A stretch of DNA of 41,180 nucleotides from Sediminimonas qiaohouensis DSM 21189 (GCF_000423645.1 NZ_KE384068.1:2671-43850), one strand, 5' to 3'; shown: positions 26,072-35,813, counted from the stretch's first letter. Notes: generated by a model not told the origin, from the sequence alone. Numbers and translations: made by a program.

Positions 26072-28525
26072 TTGAACAAGAGGAGCATTCTCGCGGGCCT
26101 CTTCGCCTTGGTGGCACTTGGGTTTCTCGTTTTTGCGCTGGAGACCGCCCGATACAAGAGCTTTGTGAATACCGAACGGCGCGAGGCGGAACGGTTCGCC
26201 GAGGCGTTGCGGCGGAATCTCGAACTCGCCCTGCATGACTTCAAGCTAAGGGCGCGCGGCCTGACCACCGCGATCGAGCTGAGCGGCGATATCGGACAGG
26301 AGCGCTTTTCCCTCTTGGCCGAGCGGTTCATGAAACAAGACGCGTCGATCCTCAACCTCGCCGTTGTCGAGGGCGCAACCATTGAGCTTGTTCATCCATT
26401 CGAAGCAAACAACCACCTTGTGGGGCGCAACCTGCGCGATGACACAACGCAATGGCAGGTTCTGGAACGCGTTCAGCGGACAGGTGAGATTGCCTTGCAA
26501 GGGCCGGTCGAACTGTTACAGGGCAAGCGCGGACTGTTGATCCGGATGCCGGTGACCACGGCCGACCCTGACGCTGGGGAGGTAGCAACGACAAAGGTCG
26601 TGTCGGTCGTGATCGACGGGGGCGCGGTGTTCGAAGATGCGCTCGAGGAGAGCAAGGCCCCCGACGACTCGGCCCGCGCCTTCCAGGCTGCGCTGACCAG
26701 CGCGGAAAACGGCGGCAAAATCGTGGGCGAGGCCGAGGTGTTTGCCAAGGAGCCTGCTACCGTGTCCTTCGCCCTGACGGGAACGCGCCTGAAGGTTGCC
26801 GTGGCCCCTGTCGCGTATTGGGGCGCCGACTATACCATTGCCTGGCTGACCAACCTCGGGATTATATTGATCCTCTCAGCGACGGGCTATGTGCTGCACC
26901 TCCTGCGCCGCCAGCGAATGGAACGCGACAAGGTGCAGCTTCAGCTCAACACGGCGATCGAAGCGATGCCCGACGGATTCGTCTTCTTTGACGCCGATGA
27001 TCGGCTGGTCCTTTGCAACGAGCGATACAGGGAAATCTACAAAGAGAGCGCTCCGGCCATGGTGCCTGGTGCGCGCTTCGAGGACATCCTGCGCTTCGGC
27101 TTGGAGCGCGGACAATATGCCGAAGCTATCGGGCGCGAGGAGAAATGGCTGGCAGAGCGGCTGACCGCACATGCCTCCACGGATTCGACGGTCGAGCAGA
27201 AACTACAGGACGGCAGATGGCTGCGCATCTTCGAGCGCAAGATGCCCGATGGAGGTCGGGTCGGCGTGCGGGTCGATATTACCGAGCTGAAACAACACCA
27301 GGTCGATCTCGAAGCCTCGAACGCCAGTCTGCGCGAGGCCCTCGCGCAGCGTGACAGAGCCGAAAAGCGGTTCTTGGATGTCGCCGAACTCAGCCGGGAC
27401 TGGATCTGGGAAATGGACAAGGAATTTCGCTTCACCTTCCTTTCGGACAGTGGCCCCCGCGGTGATGTTTCCTTCCTGCTCGGCAAGACGCGGCGAGAAG
27501 CTTACAAGGATTTCCCGGAGATTTTCGAACGTGCCGACTGGGCGTGGCTTGAGGAAAAAGAGCGTGCCCATGAACCGTTCCGGGACTTCATATACCAGGC
27601 CTATGGAGTAACCGAGGGCGATCAGTGGATTCGTATCAGCGGGCTTCCGATATTTGATGGGAATGGTGACTTCGCAGGTTATCGCGGCGTCGGGTCGGAT
27701 ATTTCCGACGTTTACAACGCGTATCGAGAGGCCGAAGCGGCAAGTGCAGCCAAGACGGAATTCCTCAACGTGATGAGCCATGAACTGCGCACACCGCTCA
27801 CCGTCGTTCTGGGGTATAACGCATTGCTGGCAAAGCCCGAATTCCTGCCATCCGTCAAGACGCTTGATGACCATATCAAGCGGGGTGAATTGATCACGGA
27901 AGGCACCATTGAACGCATCGAGGCGGTCAAAACTGAAATCGGGGGATATGCCGGCAGAATGCAGGTGGCCGGCAAGCATCTCCTGACCCTGATCAACGAT
28001 GTTCTCGATCTCGCAAAGATCGAAGCCGGAGAGTTGAAGGTCGAGCCGAAGGATGTCTCCCTCGACACCGTGATTGCGTCTCTGGCGGATCAACTCTCAG
28101 AACAGGCGCGGGTAAAGTCACTGAGCCTGAAGACCGAGACACATGGCGAAGTCGTCGTCGCGGACGAGGTGCGCTTGTGGCAGATTCTGATGAACCTAGC
28201 CGGAAATGCCTTGAAGTTCACCGATCACGGCCATGTGACGATCCGATCCGAACCGCGGGGAGAAATCATTGCTATACATGTCGAGGACAGTGGGTGCGGC
28301 ATTCCGGATGAAAAGTTAGAGGCAATCTTCGATATATTCAGTCAAATAGATCCGTCTTTCACACGAGGATATGGGGGGACCGGGCTGGGTTTGTCGGTCT
28401 CGAAGCAACTGGTAGAATTGCAGGCAGGGCAATTGACTGTGGAAAGCGAAGTGGGTGTGGGGAGCATCTTCACCTTCACTTTACCCGCCGCAAAATCCGA
28501 TGCTTCGGGAAGCGCAAGCGCATAA
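26072..28525 (+). CDS. Membrane-bound PAS sensor histidine kinase
   Basis: This is an 817-residue kinase. Two membrane segments (about 5-23 and 257-276) enclose a periplasmic sensor region that looks like a CHASE-type domain. Two PAS domains follow in the cytoplasm (about 292-405 and 430-545). HisKA has the phosphorylation site in NVMSHELRTPLT (H570). The ATPase has NLAGNALKFTDHG (N712), EDSGCGIPDE and GGTGLGLSVSK. Unlike the kinase at 17175 it has no receiver domain, so a separate response regulator is needed, and none is adjacent. The start is a TTG at 26072 with AGAGGTG upstream. An R1 repeat lies in front of it, as with both BLUF genes. Confidence 0.9.
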   Translation: MNKRSILAGLFALVALGFLVFALETARYKSFVNTERREAERFAEALRRNLELALHDFKLRARGLTTAIELSGDIGQERFSLLAERFMKQDASILNLAVVEGATIELVHPFEANNHLVGRNLRDDTTQWQVLERVQRTGEIALQGPVELLQGKRGLLIRMPVTTADPDAGEVATTKVVSVVIDGGAVFEDALEESKAPDDSARAFQAALTSAENGGKIVGEAEVFAKEPATVSFALTGTRLKVAVAPVAYWGADYTIAWLTNLGIILILSATGYVLHLLRRQRMERDKVQLQLNTAIEAMPDGFVFFDADDRLVLCNERYREIYKESAPAMVPGARFEDILRFGLERGQYAEAIGREEKWLAERLTAHASTDSTVEQKLQDGRWLRIFERKMPDGGRVGVRVDITELKQHQVDLEASNASLREALAQRDRAEKRFLDVAELSRDWIWEMDKEFRFTFLSDSGPRGDVSFLLGKTRREAYKDFPEIFERADWAWLEEKERAHEPFRDFIYQAYGVTEGDQWIRISGLPIFDGNGDFAGYRGVGSDISDVYNAYREAEAASAAKTEFLNVMSHELRTPLTVVLGYNALLAKPEFLPSVKTLDDHIKRGELITEGTIERIEAVKTEIGGYAGRMQVAGKHLLTLINDVLDLAKIEAGELKVEPKDVSLDTVIASLADQLSEQARVKSLSLKTETHGEVVVADEVRLWQILMNLAGNALKFTDHGHVTIRSEPRGEIIAIHVEDSGCGIPDEKLEAIFDIFSQIDPSFTRGYGGTGLGLSVSKQLVELQAGQLTVESEVGVGSIFTFTLPAAKSDASGSASA

Positions 28526-28727
28526 CATCGCGGATATTCAATGAGACACTTGACGTAGCGGCCTGCCCAAGTTTGCTCCATGTTCTTTTGAAAATGTATA
28601 GAACGGATGCGTTCATGGACCTGTCACTTTGGATCCGCACCTTCCCAATCTCCTTTCCAACCCCCGCCATTCGCACCCATAGGCCAAGCGCGCGACAAAT
28701 GCCCCTCACCTGCCGCGCGCTGTGATA

Positions 28728-28919
28728 TCACGATTTCCCGCATGCCCGCCTGAGCAGTTGCACACGGCGAAGCGTGGGGCGCAGATCGCGACCGTTCCCG
28801 ATCATCCGCAGGAACTCCACCCATGCGATCTCGTTGTCCGTCAGCTCACCCGGACCGAAGGTAAGCCGGTGGGTGGTAGTGAAGCGCTTACCCGGTGGCG
28901 CTCTGTTCGCTATTGTCAT
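28728..28919 (-). CDS. Small hypothetical protein following the XRE gene
   Basis: This is a 63-residue frame starting six bases after the XRE stop codon, so co-transcription is likely. It is basic at the end (RPTLRRVQLLRRACGKS) with one likely helix (NEIAWVEFLRMIG). No family is recognised. An overlapping GTG at 28925 is another possible start. It may be a partner of the regulator or a chance frame. Confidence 0.35.
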   Translation of the reverse strand: MTIANRAPPGKRFTTTHRLTFGPGELTDNEIAWVEFLRMIGNGRDLRPTLRRVQLLRRACGKS

Positions 28920-28924
28920 CGCCA

Positions 28925-29326
28925 CTACTTCCCGAAGATCGCGCGAATGGCAGCACGGCTGCGCGCCGTCATACGCGGATCACCGTGGTCGGACGCCTCG
29001 CGGATTTCCTGCAGCCAGCCCGTCTCGTTGCGCGTCACCGGCGTGCCCATGATCTCGACGATCGCATTCGCGGCGGTGTCGCCGGCCACCTGCTCGAGCG
29101 TCAGGCGCAGCAAGTAGGCCGGGTCGCACTCCAGAGCCCGCGCAAGGCTGGGCACCCGGTCGAGCGGCAGCTTGGTGGTGCCGTTCTTGATCATCGCCGC
29201 CATGTTCGGGTTAACGAAGCCCGCTTCCGTCGCTATCTCGATCTGGGATTTCCTCGGGCGCAGCTCCATGACCCGCTTCTGGATGAACTTGGCGAGCCGC
29301 GTGTCGGCATGGGGTTTCTTCGGCAT
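28925..29326 (-). CDS. XRE-like helix-turn-helix protein
   Basis: This 133-residue protein has a Cro/C1-like helix-turn-helix near residues 17-60 (KSQIEIATEAGFVNPNMAAM then IKNGTTKLPLDRVPSLARAL). The C-terminal part (LTLEQVAGDTAANAIVEIMG onwards) shows no known ligand domain. The ATG at 29326 follows AAGGGA at a good distance; the open frame extends further upstream, but the extension looks non-coding. Its target is unknown. The size and single domain fit a phage- or plasmid-type regulator. Confidence 0.78.
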   Translation of the reverse strand: MPKKPHADTRLAKFIQKRVMELRPRKSQIEIATEAGFVNPNMAAMIKNGTTKLPLDRVPSLARALECDPAYLLRLTLEQVAGDTAANAIVEIMGTPVTRNETGWLQEIREASDHGDPRMTARSRAAIRAIFGK

Positions 29327-30059
29327 TTTCGTTCCCTTTTTCAATAAGTTACTTCGCAGCGCGTCTGCTGCATGCGTTCTGTATAGCGACAACTTGATGG
29401 GGAACGGCCGGGGGAGCACGATACCTTGCAGATCATCAGCCGGGTCTGGTGCCGCGCTGGAATTGCTTGGTAATGGGCGCGCATGGGGCGGCTCAATCGA
29501 CTGCAATACGCACCGACCATAATGTATCGGACTGCTTGAAGCGCTCGGACGATGGCCCTTTGGGCGGTTGTGCTTTTCTTAGCCGTTGTTGGCTGGAGAT
29601 CATGCAATGACCGCTGTCAGCCCCAGAGCGGACCCTCATGCAGGGTGCAGGATATGTCGGACCACCGACAAGGAGGCGGTCAAGTGGTCGCTCGCTGCAC
29701 TTGCGATAAAGGACCGTTCAGGGCCGTTCGCGTGGCTCCAATCTGGCGGACGGTCTCCCAGTGTTCTCAGCGGATGCGAAAAAACCGGTTCCGACTTGAC
29801 AGCGGAATGTGAGTGAACCGCTTGGGCCCATTCTCGGCCGGTGCTGCGTCGCATCGCCTCGCAGGCAGGGTTCGGGACATTCCCGGTGAATTCGTCACGA
29901 TCAAGGGAACAGTCCCGTCACGATGATCTGCAGAGGGCGTTCGGCCCTCGATCATGCTGCTCTCTCTTGCGGAAGTTAGTTACCTGTTCGTGGTGATGCC
30001 GCCGAAGGTCTTCAAACGACGGCCATACCTGTCCGGGCGAGGCACTGGCAGCGACGGGT
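29327..30059. other. Intergenic stretch, no gene seen
   Basis: No coding frame with a ribosome binding site and recognisable product is present. Near 29895-29925 the word CGTCACGAT occurs twice around GGGAACAGTCCC, a small inverted repeat. Confidence 0.4.
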
Positions 30060-31061
30060 TCACACTCGACGATGGCTAAAGCGGTCGCGATAGGCGGACG
30101 GCGTGATGCCGCAATGGCGCTTGAAGACGCGGCGGAAGAAGGCGACATCTTCATATCCGACTGAAAGCCCGACCTGCTCGATCGATGGCGCGCCGTCCTC
30201 GAGCATCTTTCGCGCCGCGGCGACGCGCAGCATCTGCTGGTAGACCCCCGGCATGTGGCCCGTGGCCTCCTTGAACCGGCGCACAAGGTTGCGTCGGCTC
30301 ATGCTGGCGACATCCGCTAGTTCCTCGACAGTAACGTCGCGGGCGAAATGCCCGGAGAGGTGATGCTCGGCATCCCGGACCTTGTCGTCACCGTGCGGCC
30401 GCGCCAGCGGAAGCAGGGCATAGCCGGACTGGCTGGGTCGCGGCATGTCGAGAAGCAGCGCCTTTGAGCACTCAATCGCCACGTCGCGACTGCAGAGACG
30501 CTCGACGAGGTGCAGACTCAAATCGCTCGCGGCGTTGACACCACCTCCGCAGTAGAGACCCGCATCCTCGGTGATGAGCAGGTCGGTCTGCCAGTTGACA
30601 TCGGGGTATCTCTTCCGAAATCCATGTGCGACGCCCCAATGCGTCGTGGCCCTGCGACCTGCAAGCAGTCCTGCCTCGGCCAGGAACGCGACGCCGGAAC
30701 AAACCCCCGCGATCCGCGTGCCGCCTCGATACCGAGCCGCAAGCCAGGGCGGGATGGCGGCGTGTCGCGCCATCCATTCGTCCGGCACAGGGCCGGAGGC
30801 CGAGACCATGATCAGGTCGACCAGTCCCAGATCCGTGATCGCACAATCGGGCGCGATGTTCAGTCCATAGGCACTTCGCACCGGCGCGCCGTCGATTGAC
30901 GCCGTTGTAACCCGGAACTTCGGTTCAGGGCGATCACCGCACATCTCGTTCCACATCGTTCCCGCGGCCGAGAAAACCTCGATCGGGCCGATCGCCGTCG
31001 AAGCGTAGCCGTCGTTGACGAGAACGACCGCGACGTCCAGCTTGTCGTTGCTCCCTGTCAT
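30060..31061 (-). CDS. GlxA-family transcriptional regulator (DJ-1/PfpI and AraC domains)
   Basis: The 333-residue regulator (ATG at 31061; the frame opens 32 codons earlier) joins an N-terminal DJ-1/PfpI-like domain to a C-terminal AraC helix-turn-helix. The first domain starts LDVAVVLVNDGYASTAIGPI and contains the elbow-like segment GGTRIAGVCSGVAFLAEAGL. The DNA-binding part shows VEELADVASMSRRNLVRRF and the AraC end VGYEDVAFFRRVFKRHCGIT followed by PSAYRDRF. Members sense small nitrogen or quaternary-amine compounds. It is divergent from the DUF4242 gene, which is a natural candidate target; this is inferred from position. Confidence 0.9.
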   Translation of the reverse strand: MTGSNDKLDVAVVLVNDGYASTAIGPIEVFSAAGTMWNEMCGDRPEPKFRVTTASIDGAPVRSAYGLNIAPDCAITDLGLVDLIMVSASGPVPDEWMARHAAIPPWLAARYRGGTRIAGVCSGVAFLAEAGLLAGRRATTHWGVAHGFRKRYPDVNWQTDLLITEDAGLYCGGGVNAASDLSLHLVERLCSRDVAIECSKALLLDMPRPSQSGYALLPLARPHGDDKVRDAEHHLSGHFARDVTVEELADVASMSRRNLVRRFKEATGHMPGVYQQMLRVAAARKMLEDGAPSIEQVGLSVGYEDVAFFRRVFKRHCGITPSAYRDRFSHRRV

Positions 31062-31212
31062 TCCTGCGATATTGCCATTTCCGCGTATGTATTTCACCCG
31101 TAGCACGCGCATTTGGCACGATAGCCCCCGCTTTCCGTCAGCATCACCCGGTGTCATTTCGCCCGATCCGGGGCCATTCTCTGGTCATTAACGAAACCGA
31201 AAGGAGGCAAAG

Positions 31213-31509
31213 ATGGATCTCTACATCATCCGCCGTCGCGGCATCTGGTCGAACGAGGACGAACTCGCGGCAACCAACGAGAAATCTCTCCAGGTCGGCG
31301 AGGAAATGAAAGACCGGCTGCGCTGGATCCGCAGTTATGCGGTGACCGAGGAGGATGGTCGCATCGGGTCGGTCTGCATCTACGAAGCCAACGACCGCGA
31401 GGCCATTCGAGAACACGGCCGGCGCATCGGCGCCCCCAGCGAGGATATCCGCTTGGCCCGCGGCACCGCGATCAAGCGGGACGATCCCGAGCCGGTGTCG
31501 GTTGTGTGA
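31213..31509 (+). CDS. DUF4242-domain protein
   Basis: This 98-residue protein has the DUF4242 layout: MDLYIIRRRGIWSNEDELAA at the start, a central IRSYAVTEEDGRIGSVCIYE strand region, and ANDREAIREHGRRIGAPSED near the end. The family is small and ferredoxin-like, and several members bind nickel or heme-like ligands in vitro; function here is unknown. A strong AAAGGAGG ribosome binding site precedes the ATG. It is followed by a terminator-like hairpin and stands divergent from a GlxA-type regulator. Confidence 0.85.
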   Translation: MDLYIIRRRGIWSNEDELAATNEKSLQVGEEMKDRLRWIRSYAVTEEDGRIGSVCIYEANDREAIREHGRRIGAPSEDIRLARGTAIKRDDPEPVSVV

Positions 31510-31514
31510 GGAAT

Positions 31515-31550
31515 ATTCCCTCGCGCATCTCCGCGAGGGAATTCGAACCT
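31515..31550 (+). terminator. Terminator-like hairpin after the DUF4242 gene
   Basis: ATTCCCTCGCG (31515-31525) pairs perfectly with CGCGAGGGAAT (31532-31542) around a six-base loop, six bases after the stop codon. The following sequence is only moderately T-rich (CTTGTTTT). Confidence 0.65.
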
Positions 31551-32826
31551 TGTTTTCCCGCGATATCACCAGGCCGTGCGTGTTGCCGCAGAACATCGGG
31601 CAGGCGACTTGACTCTTTGATCCCGCACACATGTTGCAGGCGCAGGAGAAAATTTCCCTACTTTGCTGTAAGCTGACGGGAAAGACCGCATTGGTGAAAC
31701 TGCGCTGTGGCAAAGGTTTGTTCCACGAACGGCAGCTCGGGGCCGGGCGTGTCTTGAAGGGCGACCATGATTTGCAGTTTTGCTGGGTCGGCTCCCTGCT
31801 CATTGCTGCCGCTCGAGCTAGTTTCAGCATTCGTCAGCATAGGTTCTCTGCCGTCATCCTAAGTTTTCGCTGGCGATACTGGCGACATGTCCTAAACCCT
31901 GCTTTCACACGGGTATTCTGTGTCAGGTGCTGATCGCTAGGATCGCTCATGATGTGTTGGACCACTTGAACCGAAGCGAATCCATCAGCCCACTGGCGTC
32001 AAGAGCTGATCGCACGGTCCGACTGGTCCGACCCTGTCGGGGGACGCGGGGAGGCTGACACGCCCCCGACGGCGTCTCTCGGCATCTGCAAATCCCAAGA
32101 CTTAGCACAGACAGCCCTGTGACAATTGTTGGTGCCATCTTTGGCAGACGAGCACGCGCTCTTGGCGACTCAAAACCTCAAGTCGATCGGACTGAAGCCC
32201 ACGGCGCTCAACGCAGCGATCTGCGCTATGATAGAAAGTGAATGCCTGCATTCATGGCCGCCAGTCCACCAGGACACCGCGACCCGAGCTTTCAATTGGG
32301 AATCCACTGTCGTGTTGCTGCCAGACCCGTCGACAACTTAACTCGGCACGGTGACTGGGATGTCTGCTTCGTGGGTATGAGACAATTCTATCAGATCTCC
32401 GTTCGACCACTTCGCCGGACGGAAGATGGTGGTTGCGAGGCAAACACAGATACGCAAACTTGATCAACCAACGACACATTCAAGCCGCTTGACGATCAGG
32501 TCGGTATCGGCTTTGAGTGTTGCACATCTATCTGGAAATGAGCGTTATTTTGCTATACATCTTGCTATACATATTGCTTTACCGTTGAAAAATTCTTCCT
32601 TATAGTTCAAGGAGTTGAATATTCATACCTATCATTGTGCCGGACACCTCCTCCGCCACACACACCGATCTCACCTTTCCCGTACGGTTTTCGCCAATTT
32701 TCCCGTGTGTTTTCAGAGGGTTGCTGATGGCGAGTTCTTAGTGAGACGCTCCGTATCAGCGTGTTTTTCCAACAATGCCCCCGAAGTCTCAGTAGGCTAC
32801 TTCAGGCGGTTCGGTTTTCGTGAGAT
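31551..32826. other. Long intergenic stretch without a supported gene
   Basis: This 1.3-kb stretch lacks a convincing gene. A tandem copy of TTGCTATACAT lies at 32550 and 32562. The word TTTTCCCGT occurs twice near 32670-32710. A 94-codon plus-strand frame at 32615-32899 has no good ribosome binding site or recognisable domain. The AT-rich right part leads into the CAGGGAA array at the edge of the recombinase element. Confidence 0.4.
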
Positions 32827-32986
32827 TTCCCTGATAACAGCCGATTTACAGGGAATTGCTGCGGTGACGGCAATTCTGCCGCTCTCGAAGTTATTGTAAA
32901 ACAATAGCTTAGGCCCCGATTTCCCTGCAGAAAGAACAGGGAATTTTTTCATGCGAGCAGGGAAATCTCGGGGGACGATCAGGGAA
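32827..32986 (+). repeat. CAGGGAA motif array
   Basis: The word CAGGGAA occurs at 32849, 32937, 32958 and 32980, and its complement TTCCCTG at 32827 and 32921. The last three direct copies are 21 and 22 bases apart, two helical turns. The array lies just beyond the 3' end of the frameshifted recombinase gene and may be a protein-binding array or an element end. Confidence 0.6.
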
Positions 32987-33010
32987 TGTGAAATGCGTTT
33001 CTGGGAATGC

Positions 33011-34692
33011 CTACTTGGCGGCGAATCCCAGCAGGCGCGCCTGGTCGCTCCAGTCGAGCGGCAACTGCATGCGGACCAGCTTTTCCAACGTCAGATCGGC
33101 CGGCTGGTCGCCATCGAGAATCGCAGTCTGAATCGACGGCGCCAAGTATGCGAGGTGTGCCCGGGTCCGGATATAGGCCTCGGTGACTTTTTCGCGGCGG
33201 GCGATTTGCGAAATCGGCGTGCCGCCCTGGAGATCCGCCGCCCATCTGTGCCCCTTTGCCAATCCACGGAGAAGCGTGCGGTCCGGTCCAGACATCATGT
33301 CGCCGATTACGATTCGGCTCTCAACACCTCGCCGCCGCATCGTGAAAGGGGCCGCAATCGACAGGGCCGTCTCGGCAACGTCTTCGGGAACGATCTCCAG
33401 AGCGGCCGCGATTTCATTCCGGTCAAGCTGCATCGTGAGGCGGTTCTTTCCAAGATGTCCCTTCCTCACGAGCTTATTGATTTGATGAGCGTCACCATTT
33501 CGAAGACATTGAACAAGATCGGCCACCTTGCGCTTGATCTCGTCGGCCGCATCCAGGTCGGGAGACGCGAGCAGCGTATGCCTGCGCGTGGATTGTTCAA
33601 GATGATCTGCCACTGTTTTGACCACTGACGCCTCAAACTGGGAGCGGGCAACCGCCAGCCGCAAGCCTTGTCGCCCCCGGATAGCAGGCGGTTCGAAACG
33701 TAGTAGCGGATACGTCGACCACTCTTGCTGGTATGCGACGGCGTCAGACGGTCGCCAGCCTGATCGCGGAACTTGCCAGTCAATGGCGCTGAACTGCACG
33801 CGTCACCGCCCGAGTTCGATCTCTTGGCGCGCGACCTCGGTCTGGCACTCGCCTCTTGGAGCTTGGCCTGCACCCGGTCCCACAACTCGTCATCAATGAT
33901 GGCCGCGTGCTGTCCGTCGAACACCTTTTCCTTGTGGCGGATCCGACCGATGTAGATCGTGTTGCAGAGAATATGGTGGATCTGCCCCCGGGACAGGAGC
34001 CCGCCGCCCTGTACCCGGCCTGTCGAGAAGACATGCCGCTTGGAGCGGAACCCGCGGCGATCCGCCTCCTGTTCGACTGCCCGTAGACAACCGAGATTCT
34101 CATAAAGCGCAAAAAGCGTCACGACCGTCTCGCGTTCGGCCTCGTTGATCACCAGGCTGCGGATGTTGGGATCGGGATGTGCGTCATATCCCAAAGGCGG
34201 CACGCCGCCCATCCAGAGCCCGCGCTTTTTCGAGGCGGCGATCTTGTCTCGGATTCGCTCGGCTGTCACTTCCCGCTCGAACTGCGCAAAGCTCAGGAGC
34301 ATGTTGAGCGTCAGTCGACCCATCGACGACGAGGTGTTGAAGGCCTGTGTAACCGAAACGAAGGAACAGCCTGCCGCCTCAAACCGGTCTACCAGTTTCG
34401 CAAAGTCCGAGAGCGCTCGCGTTAGCCGGTCGATCTTGTAGACCACCACCATGTCGACGCGGCCCGCATCCACGTCCTCCATCAGGCGGCGCAGGGCCGG
34501 ACGCTCCAGAGTCCCGCCCGAGACGCCGCCATCATCGTAGCGGGTCGACGAGAGCGTCCAGCCTTCGCCCCGCTGGCTCGCGATATAGGCAGCGCAGGCC
34601 TCATGTTGTGCGTCGAGCGAATTGAATTCCTGCTCGAGCCCATCGTCGGTGGATTTGCGGGTATAAATGGCGCAGCGGATCTTCTGGCTCAT
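33011..34692 (-). pseudogene. Large serine recombinase, frameshifted
   Basis: The first part (from the ATG at 34692) is a clear serine recombinase: CAIYTRKSTDDGLEQEFNSL with the nucleophile S14, YKIDRLTRALSDF, and a Recombinase domain with LSRGQIHHILCNTIYIGRI. Near 33645 the coding sense leaves this frame after GGDKACGWRLPA. It continues one base out of register as ARSQFEASVVKTVADHLEQS until 33011. The second part, with helix-turn-helix-like PISQIARREKVTEAYIRTRA, is the expected C-terminus. The gene follows DUF2924 with a TGATG overlap. A sequencing error or a programmed frameshift are alternatives. Confidence 0.75.
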
Positions 34693-35099
34693 CAGCCTGT
34701 CCTCCCGTTGATGCCAAAGAAGCGCGGACCCGACCAATGGGTCCCGGTGATCTCACGCGCGATGGCCGAGAGTGAGCGCCAGGTCTGGTTGCGCCAGCGA
34801 TACCCCTGCTCGGTGACATCAACGACATGCGTGACGCCGTTCCACTCGCGCAAGAGCCGGCCGCCCGATTGGAGGGCCGGGCTGCGCCTCGGCGCATCCG
34901 AACCTGTTGCGCGTTCCAGCTTTGCCGCAAAGCCCTTGGGCAATCCGCCCCGACCACGCGACTGGACTTCGAAAGCCAGAGCGCGGCGCAGGAACTGCCG
35001 GCTCAGGCTCTTTGGCGGCGGACCGCCAAAGAGGTCCTGCCAGAGCGCGATGAGCCGAGGGCGGTCCATTGTCTCGATTTCTGCCACCGCAGCCATCAT
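34692..35099 (-). CDS. DUF2924-domain protein
   Basis: This is a 135-residue protein. The start at 35099 is chosen because its ATG overlaps the DUF3489 stop codon (ATGATG); the open frame extends upstream, but inside the DUF3489 gene. The family pattern is visible: LIALWQDLFGGPPPKSLSRQ followed by FLRRALAFEVQ, and the C-terminal GRLLREWNGVTHVVDV with GYRWRNQTWRSLSAIAREIT and GTHWSGPRFFGI. It is coupled on both sides with DUF3489 and the recombinase, a cassette widespread in alphaproteobacterial mobile elements. The C-terminal segment resembles a DNA-interacting fold; its function is unknown. Confidence 0.85.
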   Translation of the reverse strand: MMAAVAEIETMDRPRLIALWQDLFGGPPPKSLSRQFLRRALAFEVQSRGRGGLPKGFAAKLERATGSDAPRRSPALQSGGRLLREWNGVTHVVDVTEQGYRWRNQTWRSLSAIAREITGTHWSGPRFFGINGRTG

Positions 35100-35395
35100 T
35101 GCGCCTCGGGGTTTGCGGTGATCCGGTAGACCGACACACCAAACTCGTCCTGTTCGCGGTTGATCACGTGGCCTGTCTTGCGCAGCCCGCTGAGCGTAGC
35201 TCGAACGGTGTGCGCCTGCCACCCGGTTGCCTTGCAAAGATCACTAAGGCTCGCGCCGCCCGAGCGCTCGAGCATTTCAAGCACCATCGCGGTCTTTGTC
35301 TTGCGAGGAGGTTTGGTAGCCGGTTTGGCCGTCCGCCCTGCGGGCATCTTTGCAGGGTTCTTGGCCTTGGCAGGGTTCGTCTTCGATTGAGTCAT
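35096..35395 (-). CDS. DUF3489-domain protein
   Basis: This small 99-residue protein has a lysine- and alanine-rich N-terminus (about 1-35) followed by a winged-helix-like domain. The segment TAMVLEMLERSGGASLSDLC then KATGWQAHTVRATLSGLRK is typical of DUF3489 and should bind DNA. A GGAG sequence precedes the ATG. It is the first gene of the leftward operon DUF3489-DUF2924-recombinase, so it may control the element's recombinase; this is inference. Confidence 0.88.
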   Translation of the reverse strand: MTQSKTNPAKAKNPAKMPAGRTAKPATKPPRKTKTAMVLEMLERSGGASLSDLCKATGWQAHTVRATLSGLRKTGHVINREQDEFGVSVYRITANPEAQ

Positions 35396-35691
35396 GGGTT
35401 TCTCCTCGTTTGCGGGCCAGCCCTATGCCGGCCCTGCTACCGAGAGGAGCCCGATGCATGTGTCGGGCGTAGCGACAGCAACGCTTGCCGAGGCGGGGAA
35501 GTCCAGCGAGATTTCGGAGAAATCAAAACCCGATCCCGGCTGCCGCTGACCGGGTTGCATTCCCTTAATTCTTTGTCAACAAACGACTTTTTATAAAACG
35601 CCTCTTGCGATGTTGAGATCAAATTGCTACTTTAACGCTACTGCTGCGCCACATTGCGCACGCGATTGTTTTTAGTTTGGCAGCACGCCTT

Positions 35692-35813
35692 GGCCCGTTA
35701 CGGGCCGATAGGGAGCAGCCTCAACCAGGGTCCGGATCGAAAGATCCGGGGCGATGTTGGGGTGTTCCCTTCTCGTCTCCGAATCCTGGTTTGACGCAAA
35801 TGCCCCTCGGGGC
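35692..35813 (+). promoter_or_regulatory. Hairpin-rich leader of the methyltransferase operon
   Basis: Three hairpins stand in a row before the start codon: GGCCCG/CGGGCC (35692-35706), CCGGATC-GAAA-GATCCGG with a GNRA tetraloop (35732-35749), and GCCCC/GGGGC (35802-35813). AACCAGG (about 35724) can pair with CCTGGTT (about 35785) around the second. The leader may be a regulatory RNA; the promoter itself is not clear. Confidence 0.45.

Noticed and set aside
32615-32899. 94-codon plus-strand frame near the recombinase element.
   Set aside because: There is no good ribosome binding site or known domain, and it runs into the CAGGGAA array; kept only as a remark in the intergenic entry.
35573-35597. 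Promoter-like TTGTCA and TATAAA upstream of the methyltransferase operon.
   Set aside because: The spacing of 13 bases is too short for a standard sigma-70 promoter.
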